A stretch of 64,000 nt of DNA from positions 22,215 to 86,214 of the forward strand of contig CANRNE010000004.1 of assembly GCA_947631925.1 (NCBI GenBank), in the 5' to 3' direction. This document shows, in pieces, positions 1-8,894 of the stretch; the first letter of the stretch is position 1, and each line of letters begins with the position of its first letter. The notes below the pieces were generated by a model. The model was not told where the DNA came from and ran no database searches. It was given only the letters and a program-made list of their open reading frames with translations. Source of the DNA: an uncultured Clostridia bacterium. GTDB taxonomy: Bacteria > Bacillota > Clostridia > Christensenellales > Borkfalkiaceae. A program made the translations under genes and the position numbers.

Positions 1-90
1 GCGGTGGTTCTTCATGAAGTTCCCCCCTTCGCGACGGCGGTCGGCGTCCCCGCACGCATCATTGCAAGGCAAGAAAAGAGTGAACTATGA
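1..90 (+). CDS. cysE: Serine O-acetyltransferase, C-terminal fragment
   Basis: Frame 1 is open from the window edge to the TGA at 88-90 and gives 29 residues. They read like the last coil of a left-handed beta-helix acetyltransferase: an AVVLHEVPP stretch followed by VGVPARII, which matches the usual 'V.xDVPP.....G.PA' ending of CysE. CysE makes O-acetylserine for cysteine synthesis. The stop overlaps the cysS start as ATGA (87-90), and cysE-cysS is a common Firmicutes gene order, which supports the call. Only the tail is visible, so another hexapeptide-repeat transferase cannot be excluded. Confidence 0.75.
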   Translation, partial: AVVLHEVPPFATAVGVPARIIARQEKSEL

Positions 91-1475
91 GAATTTATAA
101 TTCTTTGACAAGAAGAAAAGAGGAATTTGTCCCCCTCGAAGCGGGGAAGGTAAAGCTGTACGCCTGCGGCATCACCGTCTCGGGCGAGGCGCACGTCGGG
201 CATGCCTTTCAGGCGCTCGTCTATGACGTCTTCCGCAAATTTCTCGAGAAGAAGGGCTACGAAGTCACCTATGTGCGCAACTACACGGACGTGGACGACA
301 AAATCATCGCGAAGTCGCACGAGACGGGCATTCCCGCCGACGTCTACGCCGAGCAGATGATTGAAAAGACGAACGCCGTCATGGCGCGCGCACACATCGA
401 CGAGCCCACCGTCTGGATTCGCGCCACCGAGCACATCGGGGACATCATTTCCTTCATCGAAGAGCTCATCCGCGGGGGGCATGCCTACGAAGGGGGCAAC
501 GGAGACGTGTATTTCGACGTCGACAGCTATCCCGCCTACGGGCAGCTCTCGGGGCGCAGCAAGGAGGACATGCTCGACGGCGTGCGCGTGGAAAACGACG
601 AGCGCAAGAAGAACGCCTACGACTTTGCCCTCTGGAAGGCGGCGAAGGCGGGGGAGATTTCTTGGGACTCCCCGTGGGGGAAGGGCCGCCCGGGCTGGCA
701 CATCGAGTGCTCGGCGATGAACCGCTGCGCCTTCGGGGACCGCATCGACATCCACGGCGGCGGCAGGGACCTCATCTTCCCGCACCATGAGAATGAAATC
801 GCGCAGTCCGAGGCATGCACGGGCAAGAAATTCGCCAACTATTGGATTCACAACGGGCTCATCAAGGTGAACGGACAGAAGATGTCCAAGTCCCTCGGAA
901 ATGTTTTGCTCCTCTCCGACGTGCTCGACGAGTATTCGGACGAGGCGCTCAAATTCGCCCTGCTCTCCTCCAACTACCGCGGCGACCTCAACATCACGGA
1001 CAACCTCTTCGCGGGGGCGGAGGCCCACCTCGTGCGCTTCTACACCCTCATCGACAGGGCGGAGACGGCATTCCCCGCCGAGACGGGGAAGGAGAAGGCG
1101 GTGGACGAGGCTTTCGACGCGGCGATGGAGGACGACTTCAACACCGCCCTCGCCCTCGCGGACCTCTTCGGCTACTTTAAGGAAGTCTCCAAACTTCTCG
1201 ACGCCGAAGATTCCCGCGCGCGGCGGATTACCAATCAAATCAAAGAGACCTACGGCCTGCTCGGGCTCTTCCGCAGGGATGCAAAGGTCTACCTTGCGAC
1301 ATACGCAAAGGGGGAGGACGTGCCCGAGGACGTGAAGGCCGTCGCCGAAGCGCGGTGGGCGGCCCGTCTTGCCCGCGATTGGGCGAAGTCGGACGAACTC
1401 CGCGAACGCCTCAAGGAGATGGGCTACGCCGTCAAGGACGCGAAAGACGGATATACGTTGAGCAAATTATCATAA
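87..1475 (+). CDS. cysS: Cysteinyl-tRNA synthetase
   Basis: Charges tRNA-Cys with cysteine in the cytoplasm (class I synthetase). The protein has 462 residues, the usual length. It carries the HIGH-type motif HVGH at residues 36-39 and KMSKS at 265-269. Likely zinc ligands are Cys27, Cys208 and His233/His234 with the following Glu. The ATG overlaps the cysE stop by four bases (ATGA), so the two genes are probably translationally coupled. alaS follows after 12 nt in the same operon. The N-terminal signature [10 protein letters not shown] is slightly divergent from the common CGPTVY form, but the motif set is intact. Confidence 0.97.
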   Translation: MRIYNSLTRRKEEFVPLEAGKVKLYACGITVSGEAHVGHAFQALVYDVFRKFLEKKGYEVTYVRNYTDVDDKIIAKSHETGIPADVYAEQMIEKTNAVMARAHIDEPTVWIRATEHIGDIISFIEELIRGGHAYEGGNGDVYFDVDSYPAYGQLSGRSKEDMLDGVRVENDERKKNAYDFALWKAAKAGEISWDSPWGKGRPGWHIECSAMNRCAFGDRIDIHGGGRDLIFPHHENEIAQSEACTGKKFANYWIHNGLIKVNGQKMSKSLGNVLLLSDVLDEYSDEALKFALLSSNYRGDLNITDNLFAGAEAHLVRFYTLIDRAETAFPAETGKEKAVDEAFDAAMEDDFNTALALADLFGYFKEVSKLLDAEDSRARRITNQIKETYGLLGLFRRDAKVYLATYAKGEDVPEDVKAVAEARWAARLARDWAKSDELRERLKEMGYAVKDAKDGYTLSKLS

Positions 1476-1487
1476 GGAAACCGAAAT

Positions 1488-3296
1488 ATGAAGATTACAG
1501 GCAAAGAACTCAGACGGAAATGGCTGGATTTCTACAAGAGCAAGGGACACACCGACATCGGCGCGGTGTCCCTCATCGGGGACGGCTCGACGGGCGTCAT
1601 GTTCAACGTCGCGGGCATGCAGCCCCTCATGCCCTATCTCTTGGGTAAGCCCCACCCCGCGGGGAAGCGGCTCTGCAACGTGCAAGGGTGCGTGCGCACG
1701 GTGGACATCGACAGCGTCGGCGACGCCTCCCACTTCACCTTCTTCGAGATGATGGGCAACTGGTCGCTCGGCGACTATTTCAAGAAAGAGAAGACGGCGT
1801 GGACGTTCGAACTGCTCACGAAGGTATTCGGGCTCGACGCGGACAAGCTGTGCACGACGGTATTCGAGGGCAACGCAAGCGCCCCGCGCGACGGGGAGAC
1901 GGCGGCCCTTCTCATCGGGCTCGGAATAAAACCCGAGCACGTCTTCTATCTCCCCAAAGAGGACAACTGGTGGGAGCTCGAGGGCACCGTCGGCACCCCC
2001 TGCGGCCCCGACAACGAGTGGTTCTATCCCATCGGCAACCCCGAAAATCCCGTATTTCCCGACGACTATGTGGAAATCGGCAACGACGTCTATATGCAGT
2101 ATAAGAAGACGGAGACGGGCTACGAGCCGCTTGCGAACAAGAACGTGGACACGGGGTTCGGCTTCGACAGAATGCTGCTCTTTCTGAACGGGCTCTCCGA
2201 CGGCTACAAGACAGACCTCTTCGCGGGGGCGATTGCAAAGCTCGAGGAGCTCTCGGGGAAGAGTTATGACGGGGACGAAGACGCCCGCCGCTGCATGCGC
2301 ATTGTCGCCGACCATGTCCGCACGACGGTCATGCTCATCGGGGACGCCAACGGCATCCTTCCCTCCAACGTGGGGGCGGGATACATTCTCCGCCGCATCA
2401 TGCGCCGCGCCATCCGCTACTGCCGCCGTCTCGGCGTCTCGGCGGACGCCATGTCCGAGGTCGCGCGCATCTTTATCCATGAAGTATACGGGGAGGCATA
2501 CCCCCTTCTCGTCGAAAAAGAGGACTACATCCTCGAGGAAATCAAGAAGGAAGCGGAGCGCTTCGACACCATGCTCGTCACAGGCATGAAGGAGTTCGAG
2601 AAGTGCGTGCAGGGCATCTCCCGCAAGAACGAATTCATGAAGAAGCAGGACCCTGCCTACCGCGACGAGACCGTCGTGGGCGGCAAACAGGCATTCCGCC
2701 TCTACGACACCTTCGGCTTCCCCCTCGAACTCACCGAGGAGCTCGCCGCCGAGCGCGGACTCTCCGTCGACCGTGCGGGCTTTGAGGCCGCTTTCAAGGA
2801 ACATCAGGAGAAGAGCCGCGTGCTCGCAAAGGGGGACGCCAAGGGGGGGCTCGAGAGCCATTCCGAGCAGGCGACCAAGTACCACACCGCCACCCACCTT
2901 CTCAACGCCGCGCTCAAAGTCGTTCTCTCCCCCGACTGCAACCAGAAGGGGAGCAACATCACCGACGAGCGCATGCGCTTTGACTTCAACTTCGAGCGCG
3001 CCATGACGGAAGAGGAGATCAAGGCGGTCGAGAACCTCGTCAACGAGAAAATCAAAGAGGACATTCCCGTCGTCTTCCGCGAGATGAGCCTCGAGGAGGC
3101 GCGCGCCGAACACTTCGTCGGCGTGTTCGACAGCAAGTACGGCGAAGTCGTCAAGACGTACGCCATCGGCGACTTCTCTAAGGAGATGTGCGGCGGCCCC
3201 CACGTCGAGCGCACGGGCACCCTCGGGCATTTTAAGATTGTCAAGGAGCAGTCTTCCTCCGCCGGCGTGAGGAGAATCAAAGCAATTTTGGAGTAA
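1488..3296 (+). CDS. alaS: Alanyl-tRNA synthetase, short form without C-Ala domain
   Basis: Charges tRNA-Ala. The N-terminal catalytic core is intact: it begins with the GKELRRKWLDFYKSKGH stretch, followed by FNVAGMQPL and an intact aminoacylation region. The editing domain keeps its metal motifs HTATH near residue 466 and CGGPH near residue 568. The protein stops at 602 residues, straight after the editing domain, whereas typical bacterial AlaRS is about 870-880 residues with a C-terminal oligomerisation/DHHA1 (C-Ala) region. No C-Ala-like sequence follows in any frame; the next 500 bases are repeats. A ribosome site (AAGGAA) lies just ahead of the ATG, 12 nt after cysS. It looks complete rather than broken. 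Confidence 0.95.
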   Translation: MKITGKELRRKWLDFYKSKGHTDIGAVSLIGDGSTGVMFNVAGMQPLMPYLLGKPHPAGKRLCNVQGCVRTVDIDSVGDASHFTFFEMMGNWSLGDYFKKEKTAWTFELLTKVFGLDADKLCTTVFEGNASAPRDGETAALLIGLGIKPEHVFYLPKEDNWWELEGTVGTPCGPDNEWFYPIGNPENPVFPDDYVEIGNDVYMQYKKTETGYEPLANKNVDTGFGFDRMLLFLNGLSDGYKTDLFAGAIAKLEELSGKSYDGDEDARRCMRIVADHVRTTVMLIGDANGILPSNVGAGYILRRIMRRAIRYCRRLGVSADAMSEVARIFIHEVYGEAYPLLVEKEDYILEEIKKEAERFDTMLVTGMKEFEKCVQGISRKNEFMKKQDPAYRDETVVGGKQAFRLYDTFGFPLELTEELAAERGLSVDRAGFEAAFKEHQEKSRVLAKGDAKGGLESHSEQATKYHTATHLLNAALKVVLSPDCNQKGSNITDERMRFDFNFERAMTEEEIKAVENLVNEKIKEDIPVVFREMSLEEARAEHFVGVFDSKYGEVVKTYAIGDFSKEMCGGPHVERTGTLGHFKIVKEQSSSAGVRRIKAILE

Positions 3297-3640
3297 GGAG
3301 TCGCCTCGCTGTCCTCTTTGGGGCGGATATGCTTCGACTCGCCGCGATGCGGCGGCTCAGCATGACGAATTTAGAGCGCCACCCCTTCCGTCGCTCTCTT
3401 CGTTCGCGCCACCCTTCTCGGGCAGGTAGAGTCCTGCCCTCGGTCACCGTTCGCGCGGCAAATGCGCTCACTCCTGTCGCAACGCGCGAAAAGTTCACTG
3501 GACTTTTCGCAGAACGCGTTGCTCCACCTCAAGGGGTGGGCAAGTGACTTGGCGCCCCCTTGAGACTCGGGCAAGCAACTTGGCGCCCCCTTGAGGGGGA
3601 GCTGTCACGCAGTGACTGAGGGGGTGTCATTTCCAAATAC
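3297..3640. repeat. Intergenic repeat mosaic, left part
   Basis: No credible gene. The stretch is built from modules found elsewhere in the window. Bases 3318-3370 carry a 'GCGGATATGCTTCGACTC...GGCTCAGCATGACGAATT' palindromic unit, seen inverted near 20129-20177 and 5889-5930. Bases 3375-3440 repeat, inverted, the sequence near 20055-20130. Bases 3544-3628 (CTTGGCGCCCCCTTGAG, then ACTGAGGGGGTG) recur near 57600-57655. Short open frames here are translations of repeats. Confidence 0.85.
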
Positions 3641-3803
3641 TTGCGCGAGCAAAACCACGCTTTTGCGCTGCGCGCCCCCATTTGCAACGCCACCGCAGGC
3701 TTATTGTCGGATGAAACAGTACAGTTTGCGCGGCTAAGAGTAAATGAAGGCGCTAACGCCAATCCGCTCGACGAAAAGATTTCCGCAGGAAAGCTTTTCG
3801 CCG
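3641..3803 (-). repeat. Interspersed element R1, copy A (hairpin-ended, about 163 bp)
   Basis: Reverse-complement copy of the element at 5533-5695, equal in length (163 bp) with only scattered substitutions. The right end forms a long hairpin with arms 3769-3778 and 3794-3803 and a 15-nt loop. The left end also folds (GCGAGCAAAA with TTTTGCGC). The hairpin end lies 19 nt before the ATG of the next gene, so it would sit in that gene's 5' leader. Confidence 0.85.
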
Positions 3804-3822
3804 AAACCAAAAGGAGCAAATC

Positions 3823-4398
3823 ATGACTCAAAAACAAAAACTGCAGGCAGGAGAGCTGTACGTCGTGGACGACGAGCTCGGCGAGGAGATGGTGCGGGCA
3901 AAGCGCATCTGCGAGGAATACAACCGCACCCCGCGCGAGGAATGGGACAGGCGGGAGGCGCTCATGCGGTCTCTTCTCGGCAAGTGCGGAGAAAACTTCT
4001 GGTTCGAGAGTGATGTGTGGTTCGACTACGGCTACAACACCGAGGTGGGGGAGAACTTCTACGCCAACCATGACTGCGTCTTCCTCGACACCAACAAAAT
4101 AATCTTCGGCGACAACGTCTTCATCGCGCCGCAGTGCGGGTTCTATACCGCGGGGCATCCTTTGGACGCAAAACTGCGCCGCAAGGGGCTGGAATTTGCA
4201 AAGCCCATCCGCGTGGGGAACGACGTCTGGTTCGGCGGCGGCGCCCTCGTCATGCCGGGAGTGACTATCGGCGACAACGTCGTCATCGGCGCGGGCAGCG
4301 TCGTTGTGCACGACATTCCGGGCAACAGCGTCGCCGTAGGCAACCCCGCACGGGTCGTAAAGACGCTTCCCCCCATTCGGGAAGGGGAAGAAGATTGA
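3823..4398 (+). CDS. Maltose/galactoside O-acetyltransferase-like protein (left-handed beta-helix)
   Basis: A 191-residue acyl-CoA-dependent O-acetyltransferase of the LacA/Maa/NodL family. An N-terminal helical maltose-transacetylase region (EEMVRAKRICEEYN) is followed by hexapeptide repeats. It has the catalytic-type histidine in FYTAGHPLD and the terminal VVVHDIPGNSVAVGNPARVV coil. An AGGAG ribosome site sits 7 nt before the ATG. The true substrate cannot be read from sequence; family members acetylate sugars or related hydroxyl groups. Repeat R1 copy A ends 19 nt upstream, and no clear promoter outside that repeat was found. Confidence 0.9.
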   Translation: MTQKQKLQAGELYVVDDELGEEMVRAKRICEEYNRTPREEWDRREALMRSLLGKCGENFWFESDVWFDYGYNTEVGENFYANHDCVFLDTNKIIFGDNVFIAPQCGFYTAGHPLDAKLRRKGLEFAKPIRVGNDVWFGGGALVMPGVTIGDNVVIGAGSVVVHDIPGNSVAVGNPARVVKTLPPIREGEED

Positions 4399-4513
4399 AC
4401 GCCGCGGGGCGGGGAAAGAGGGTTTCCCCGAAAAATCCCCGCTTGTGCCGCGGACGGGACAAAAAATATTTGGATTTTTCCGAAAAAATCTTAATTTACG
4501 GACTCAAAACAGC

Positions 4514-4542
4514 TTGACGGAATTTCGGCAACATCTTATAAT
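4514..4542 (+). promoter_or_regulatory. rplM-rpsI promoter
   Basis: TTGACG at 4514-4519 and TATAAT at 4537-4542 with a 17-bp spacer, a near-ideal housekeeping-sigma promoter. Confidence 0.85.
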
Positions 4543-4549
4543 AAAGGGG

Positions 4550-4623
4550 TAGTTGAATGAAACGGGACGCTTCGCCCTCACGAAGAGCGGCGGCTCCCGC
4601 ATCACAGCACAAGGAGCACGGAT
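4550..4623 (+). promoter_or_regulatory. rplM leader with hairpin
   Basis: The 5' untranslated stretch between promoter and rplM folds around CGCTTCG and CGAAGAGCG, with outer GGGA/TCCC pairing. Ribosomal operons often carry autoregulatory leaders. That this is one is an inference; no known leader class is recognised. Confidence 0.4.
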
Positions 4624-5055
4624 ATGAAAACCTACATGGCAAAGGCCCAGACTGTGGAGAGAAAGTGGTACGTCGTCGACGCGGACGGTCTTCCCCTCGG
4701 AAGACTCGCTTCGAAGGTCGCCGCCATTCTCCGCGGAAAGAATAAGCCTACCTTTACTCCCAACGTCGACACGGGGGATTTTGTCATTATCATCAACACG
4801 GACAAAGTGCTGCTCACGGGCAAGAAGCTCGAGAACAAATTCTACCGTTATCACACGGGATACATCGGCGGCCTCAAGGAAATTTCGTACGGGAAACTCA
4901 TGGCAGAGCACAGCGACCTCGCGGTCTACGAGGCGGTGCGCGGCATGCTCCCCAAGAATTCCCTCGGGCGGCAGATGATCAAGAAGCTCAAGGTGTATAA
5001 GGGCGCGGAACACAACCACGCCGCCCAGAAACCCGAGGCTTTGAAATTATTTTAA
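4624..5055 (+). CDS. rplM: 50S ribosomal protein L13
   Basis: A 143-residue component of the large ribosomal subunit. It shows the family's start ([19 protein letters not shown]) and the typical [15 protein letters not shown] ending. An AAGGAGC ribosome site precedes the ATG. It forms the standard two-gene rplM-rpsI operon, with S9 starting 14 nt downstream. Transcription comes from the strong promoter at 4514-4542. Confidence 0.98.
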   Translation: MKTYMAKAQTVERKWYVVDADGLPLGRLASKVAAILRGKNKPTFTPNVDTGDFVIIINTDKVLLTGKKLENKFYRYHTGYIGGLKEISYGKLMAEHSDLAVYEAVRGMLPKNSLGRQMIKKLKVYKGAEHNHAAQKPEALKLF

Positions 5056-5069
5056 GGTGAGGACGAGAT

Positions 5070-5483
5070 ATGGCGAAAACGAATATTAAGAAGAAGTTGC
5101 AATTCTGGGGCACGGGCAGAAGGAAGAAGGCGATTGCCCGCGTCCGTCTCATTCCCGCCGGTAGCGGCGCCATCGTCATCAACGACCGTTCTTTGGAGGA
5201 TTACTTCCCGCAGGGCACGACGCAGTATGTCGTCAAACAGCCCCTTGTCGCGGTGAGCGCGGAAGGGAAGTACGACGTGTTTGTCAACGTCATCGGCGGC
5301 GGCTTCACGGGACAGGCGGGCGCCATCCGCCTCGGCATCGCGAGAGCATTGCTCGAAGCCGAACCCGAAACGCGTCCCACCCTCAAGAAGGCGGGCTTCC
5401 TCACGAGAGACCCCCGCGTCAAAGAGCGCAAGAAGTACGGCCTCAAAAAGGCAAGAAGAGCGCCTCAGTTCTCGAAGAGATGA
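5070..5483 (+). CDS. rpsI: 30S ribosomal protein S9
   Basis: A 137-residue small-subunit protein with the family hallmark [14 protein letters not shown] near the start. It ends in the conserved basic tail RRAPQFSKR, which in other bacteria reaches the ribosomal P site. An AAGGTGAGGA ribosome site precedes the ATG. It is the second gene of the rplM-rpsI operon and is followed 5 nt later by an intrinsic terminator. Confidence 0.98.
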   Translation: MAKTNIKKKLQFWGTGRRKKAIARVRLIPAGSGAIVINDRSLEDYFPQGTTQYVVKQPLVAVSAEGKYDVFVNVIGGGFTGQAGAIRLGIARALLEAEPETRPTLKKAGFLTRDPRVKERKKYGLKKARRAPQFSKR

Positions 5484-5488
5484 AAAAT

Positions 5489-5524
5489 TTCCGACCCTCG
5501 GTTTTTGGGGGTCGGAATTTTTTT
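5489..5524 (+). terminator. rpsI terminator
   Basis: TTCCGACCC pairs with GGGTCGGAA and is followed by seven T residues. Confidence 0.9.
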
Positions 5525-5532
5525 GCTTGTTT

Positions 5533-5695
5533 CGGCGAAAATCTTTCCTGCGCAAATATTTTCGCCGAGCGGATAGGCGTTAGCGCCTTCATTTACTCTT
5601 AGCCGCGCAAGCCGTACTGTTTCATCGGACAATAAGCCTGCGGTGGCGTTGCAAATTGTGTCGCGCAGCGCAAAAGCGTGGTTTTGCTCGCGCAA
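5533..5695 (+). repeat. Interspersed element R1, copy B (hairpin-ended, about 163 bp)
   Basis: The left end is a 10-bp perfect stem, CGGCGAAAAT (5533-5542) with ATTTTCGCCG (5558-5567). The body contains a GGCG-TTAG-CGCC mini-hairpin and ends in a second fold, GCGCAGCGCAAAA with TTTTGCTCGCGC. It is homologous over its whole length to 3641-3803 (inverted) and over about 140 bp to 19846-19985. It starts 9 nt after the rpsI terminator. Confidence 0.88.
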
Positions 5696-5999
5696 GGAAT
5701 TTAGAACTCGTACCCACCCCCCTACCCCCCCTCCGCGGGAGGGGGCATGAGGAGCGATTCCTCGGGAGGGGCATGCATGGCGCCTCCGTGGGAGGGGGCA
5801 TGAGGAGCGATTCCTCGGGAGGGGCATGCATGGCGCCTCCGTGGGAGGAGCTGTCGAGCATAGCGAGACTGAGGTGGGGCGCATTCTGAATTCGTCATGC
5901 TGAGCGAAGTCGAAGCATATCCGCAGTATAATAAGCTTCGACAGGCTCAGGGTGACGGATTGGAACGGGATTTCTCCACGCGCTCACCGCCAAACCCCT
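5696..5999. repeat. Intergenic repeat island with 53-bp tandem duplication
   Basis: No credible gene. A 53-bp unit is present twice in tandem (about 5737-5789 and 5790-5842); it contains the GGCATGAGGAGCGATTCC and GCATGCATGGCGCC blocks. It is followed by the GCTGTCGAG...GAGACTGAGG module shared with 57620-57650 and the GAATTCGTCATGCTGAGC...GTCGAAGCATATCCGC module shared with 3318-3370 and 20129-20177. A related CTTCGACAGGCTCAGGGTGACGG block at 5936-5958 recurs inverted near 62203-62228. Confidence 0.85.
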
Positions 6000-6245
6000 T
6001 CACTTCTTCACTTTGCCGGTGGTTTTGTCGTGGCGGGCGAGGAAGGTGTCGAGGGCGGCGGAGGGGCCCGTCTTGCCGTAGACGGGCGGGTCGAAGGCGG
6101 GGTCATGCGCAGAGCCGTGCGCGGGACCTTGGGCGGGGTCATGGGCGGGCGGTTGCGCAAATTCCTCCTCTTTTTTGGGCGCAGCCTCGCTTGCCGTGAG
6201 CGCGGAGAGTGCGTCGAGCAGCTCGAAAATTCCGAATTTTTCCAT
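6000..6245 (-). CDS. Small hypothetical protein
   Basis: An 81-residue protein starting MEKFGIFELLDALSAL. The start was chosen because a strong ribosome site (GGGAGGG) sits 7 nt before this ATG; a longer open frame upstream has none. The N-terminal third looks like an amphipathic helix. The middle is low-complexity, rich in Pro, Ala, His and Asp, and the end is basic (DKTTGKVKK). No domain or function is recognised. It is soluble by composition, stands alone, and diverges from the lipoprotein gene at 6441. Confidence 0.6.
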   Translation of the reverse strand: MEKFGIFELLDALSALTASEAAPKKEEEFAQPPAHDPAQGPAHGSAHDPAFDPPVYGKTGPSAALDTFLARHDKTTGKVKK

Positions 6246-6359
6246 CACAGGTCCCTCCCGTCCGTCCGCATTCGGGGGCAAAAACACAAAAAATTCCCCC
6301 GAAAGCCATAGCGCGGACAAAATTTCTCAAAGAAAACTCCAAGTTTTGCGGGTTTTTGA

Positions 6360-6388
6360 TTGCCAAATCCCTTATTTTAGTTTATAAT
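6360..6388 (+). promoter_or_regulatory. Promoter of the 6441 surface-protein gene
   Basis: TTGCCA at 6360-6365 and TATAAT at 6383-6388 with a 17-bp spacer, about 50 nt before the start codon. Confidence 0.7.
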
Positions 6389-6440
6389 AAAAACTGTATC
6401 GTTAGAACCAAAATTCCGATATACGAAAGGAATGTCGAAT

Positions 6441-8831
6441 ATGCGTAAATCTACGAAAATCATTTTGGCAACGGCGACTGCCGCAGCCCTCGCCGCAGGC
6501 ACCCTCGCCGCGGCGGCTTGCTCCCCCCAAGTCCACTCCGTCACCATGCCCCAGAGCACGACGGTGACCTCCAACGGCGGATTTGTGGTCGGCGTGGGCG
6601 AATACTACTACTTCATCAACGGGAAGGAGACCTACACGTCGGACAACACCTACGGGACTCCCGTCAAGGGCGCCCTGCAACGCATCAAGAAGACGGACGC
6701 CGCGAGCGGCACCAACACCGTGGAGACGGTCATTCCCTCCCTCATGGTCGCAGGCGACGCGGGTGCGGGGCTCTTTGTATACGGCGACCGCATCTACTAC
6801 GCCACCCCGACGAACACGCCCAACCTGCAGGGCGAGATAGAGAATTCCTATCTCGACTTCAAGAGTGCGAAGCTCGACGGGTCGGACATCACCCACCTCT
6901 TCCGCCTCGAGAGCAACTCGACGCCCTACCGCTTCGTGAAGGGAGCGGACGGCAAGGTGTATGTCATCTATGCCTCCGCGAATGCCACAACTTCGTCCAA
7001 TTTCGATTTGCATTCCCGCAATACCGAGGACCCGGCGAAGGACGTCGTGCTCGCCGAGAATGCGACGGGCTACCTCTTCAACTCCTCCGACCCCACGGAT
7101 GCGACCGTGTATTTCACGATGGGCGTCGTGGACCGTATCGACACCGACGACCCCGACACGTCCATTGCCTACAACCAGATTTACCGCGTCGAGGCAGACA
7201 CGGAGGACACGCCCTATCCCGTCTACCATGAATGGGACGAGGATTGGCTCAAGGACCACGACGACAAGGAACCCTATGTGAACTTCGGCACCGTCGTCGC
7301 CGACGGCATCGGGTCCGAGCAGTTCGACAACCACAAGACCAAGTTTACGCACAGCAAGACGCGGCCCCAGTCCTCCATCGGGTACACCTACTCCCTCAAG
7401 TCGTTCGCAAACGACGGCATCTACTTCATCCGTACGAACACGTCGACGACGGGCAGCACGGTGGGGGCGAGCGGTTCGCTCTACTATCTCCCCGAGACGA
7501 AAGCCGGCACCGACAGCATCGCGGTCAATGACGACGGCTCTTTCGAGACGGTCGCCACCGCAGGCAAGACGGACAAGGCGGATGGCGCGTACTTCTACAT
7601 CGACGAGAAAGGCCACCACTATCTCTATGCCGACGGCTCCAACATCGTCCGTGCAGACGTGGAGACGACAAGCGGCGTGACCACGACCGCCACGACGACC
7701 ATCGCCCGCGGCGCAAGCTCCCCAGAGTTCATGTTCCTCGACAACGCGTCGCACAGCGGCGACGATTCCCCCGTGGAGGGCAGAGACCTTCACTACCTCT
7801 ACTACACGGGCACGACGTCCAACGGCGTCTCCGTCAACCGCGCCGTCTACAACGGCATCACCGACCTTGCGACGGGGCAGAACGACTACGCAGACCTTCC
7901 CTATAAGGATGAGGACAACTCCTATTTCGCGAGCGTGCGCATTCTCGATGCGGAACACGCGACGGGCTGGTATGACGCCGAGGTCGTGGACGGACTTCTC
8001 TTCTATGCCAACGCGAAGACGTACGGCTCGACCGCTTACAACTACATCAGCGTCATCAACCTCAATGAAGACGGCAAGCTGATGGACAATAAACAGATTA
8101 AGGCGTTCAACGAGAAGCTCGAGGAGATTACCGACGGCTCGGACGGCGTGCTCGCCACCATCTCCGCAGACGCCAGCACCACCCTTCGCAACGCCATCGA
8201 GTACTACTTCTACACGGGCGATAAGGAGTTCACCATTCTCTACGACAACATCAAGGAGAACGAGGATGCGGGCGAGGACGACCTCTATGAAGAGGAAGAC
8301 CTCAACGCACTCAAGGCGTTTGCCGAGGGCAAGGGCTTTACCTACAACGACACCAAGGAGCTCTTCAAAGAGGGCGACTTCACGGACGGCGACAAGAGCT
8401 ACCGCGTGTATTCCTACTTCGTGACCGAAATCGGCACCCACAGCGACGCAGACGTCGAGGCGATGGAAAGCTACTACAAGAACTTCCTCAACCACTACGA
8501 GGCGCCTGTCGAAGAAGAGGAAACGGGGCTCGAGGGCTGGGAAATCGCGCTCATCGTCATCGCGTGCGTGCTCGCCGTCGGTGCGGGAGCGGGCGTCGGC
8601 CTCTGGTTCCTGTTCAAGAAGCGTAAAGAGGAGAAGAAGAACGCTCCCAAACCCAAGCGCATGCACGTCGACACGACGGACGACAAGAGCGTGGATGTGT
8701 ACAACACCGACTCCGACGAGGCGGGCGAAGCAGAGCCCGCGGAAGAGCCTGCAGGCGAAGTTGCGGAAGAGCCTGCGGATGAATCCGCAGAAGAACCCGC
8801 GCCCGACACGGACGACCCGTATCAAGAATAA
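6441..8831 (+). CDS. Large membrane-anchored extracellular protein (beta-propeller-like)
   Basis: A 796-residue secreted protein of unknown function. It begins with a basic signal peptide ending LAAAAC, a plausible but weak lipobox. It ends with a single transmembrane helix (about residues 700-725, EIALIVIACVLAVGAGAGVGL), then KKRK and an acidic, Glu-Pro-rich cytoplasmic tail. The ectodomain has recurring short strands such as YYYFINGKE, YGDRIYYATP and YFYIDEKGHHYLYADG, which resemble blades of DUF5050-type beta-propellers (inference). The start at 6441 is preferred over an in-frame ATG at 6432 because GAAAGG lies 10 nt ahead of 6441. Two hairpins follow the stop. Confidence 0.75.
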   Translation: MRKSTKIILATATAAALAAGTLAAAACSPQVHSVTMPQSTTVTSNGGFVVGVGEYYYFINGKETYTSDNTYGTPVKGALQRIKKTDAASGTNTVETVIPSLMVAGDAGAGLFVYGDRIYYATPTNTPNLQGEIENSYLDFKSAKLDGSDITHLFRLESNSTPYRFVKGADGKVYVIYASANATTSSNFDLHSRNTEDPAKDVVLAENATGYLFNSSDPTDATVYFTMGVVDRIDTDDPDTSIAYNQIYRVEADTEDTPYPVYHEWDEDWLKDHDDKEPYVNFGTVVADGIGSEQFDNHKTKFTHSKTRPQSSIGYTYSLKSFANDGIYFIRTNTSTTGSTVGASGSLYYLPETKAGTDSIAVNDDGSFETVATAGKTDKADGAYFYIDEKGHHYLYADGSNIVRADVETTSGVTTTATTTIARGASSPEFMFLDNASHSGDDSPVEGRDLHYLYYTGTTSNGVSVNRAVYNGITDLATGQNDYADLPYKDEDNSYFASVRILDAEHATGWYDAEVVDGLLFYANAKTYGSTAYNYISVINLNEDGKLMDNKQIKAFNEKLEEITDGSDGVLATISADASTTLRNAIEYYFYTGDKEFTILYDNIKENEDAGEDDLYEEEDLNALKAFAEGKGFTYNDTKELFKEGDFTDGDKSYRVYSYFVTEIGTHSDADVEAMESYYKNFLNHYEAPVEEEETGLEGWEIALIVIACVLAVGAGAGVGLWFLFKKRKEEKKNAPKPKRMHVDTTDDKSVDVYNTDSDEAGEAEPAEEPAGEVAEEPADESAEEPAPDTDDPYQE

Positions 8832-8836
8832 TCAAA

Positions 8837-8892
8837 AAGGGAGACGCAAGTCTCCCTTAAATTTTACGCCTCCCGCAATGGGAGGCGTATTT
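8837..8892. terminator. Twin hairpins between convergent genes
   Basis: AAGGGAGAC/GTCTCCCTT (8837-8858) is followed by TACGCCTCCC/GGGAGGCGTA (8865-8889) and TTT. They lie between the convergent 6441 gene and marR, so they could serve both strands. Confidence 0.7.
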
Positions 8893-8894
8893 CG

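Noticed and set aside
5465..5889. Several 77-139 codon frames in the 5.5-5.9 kb island
   Set aside because: They translate repeat modules and the tandem duplication, lack ribosome sites, and similar frames recur wherever the repeats do.
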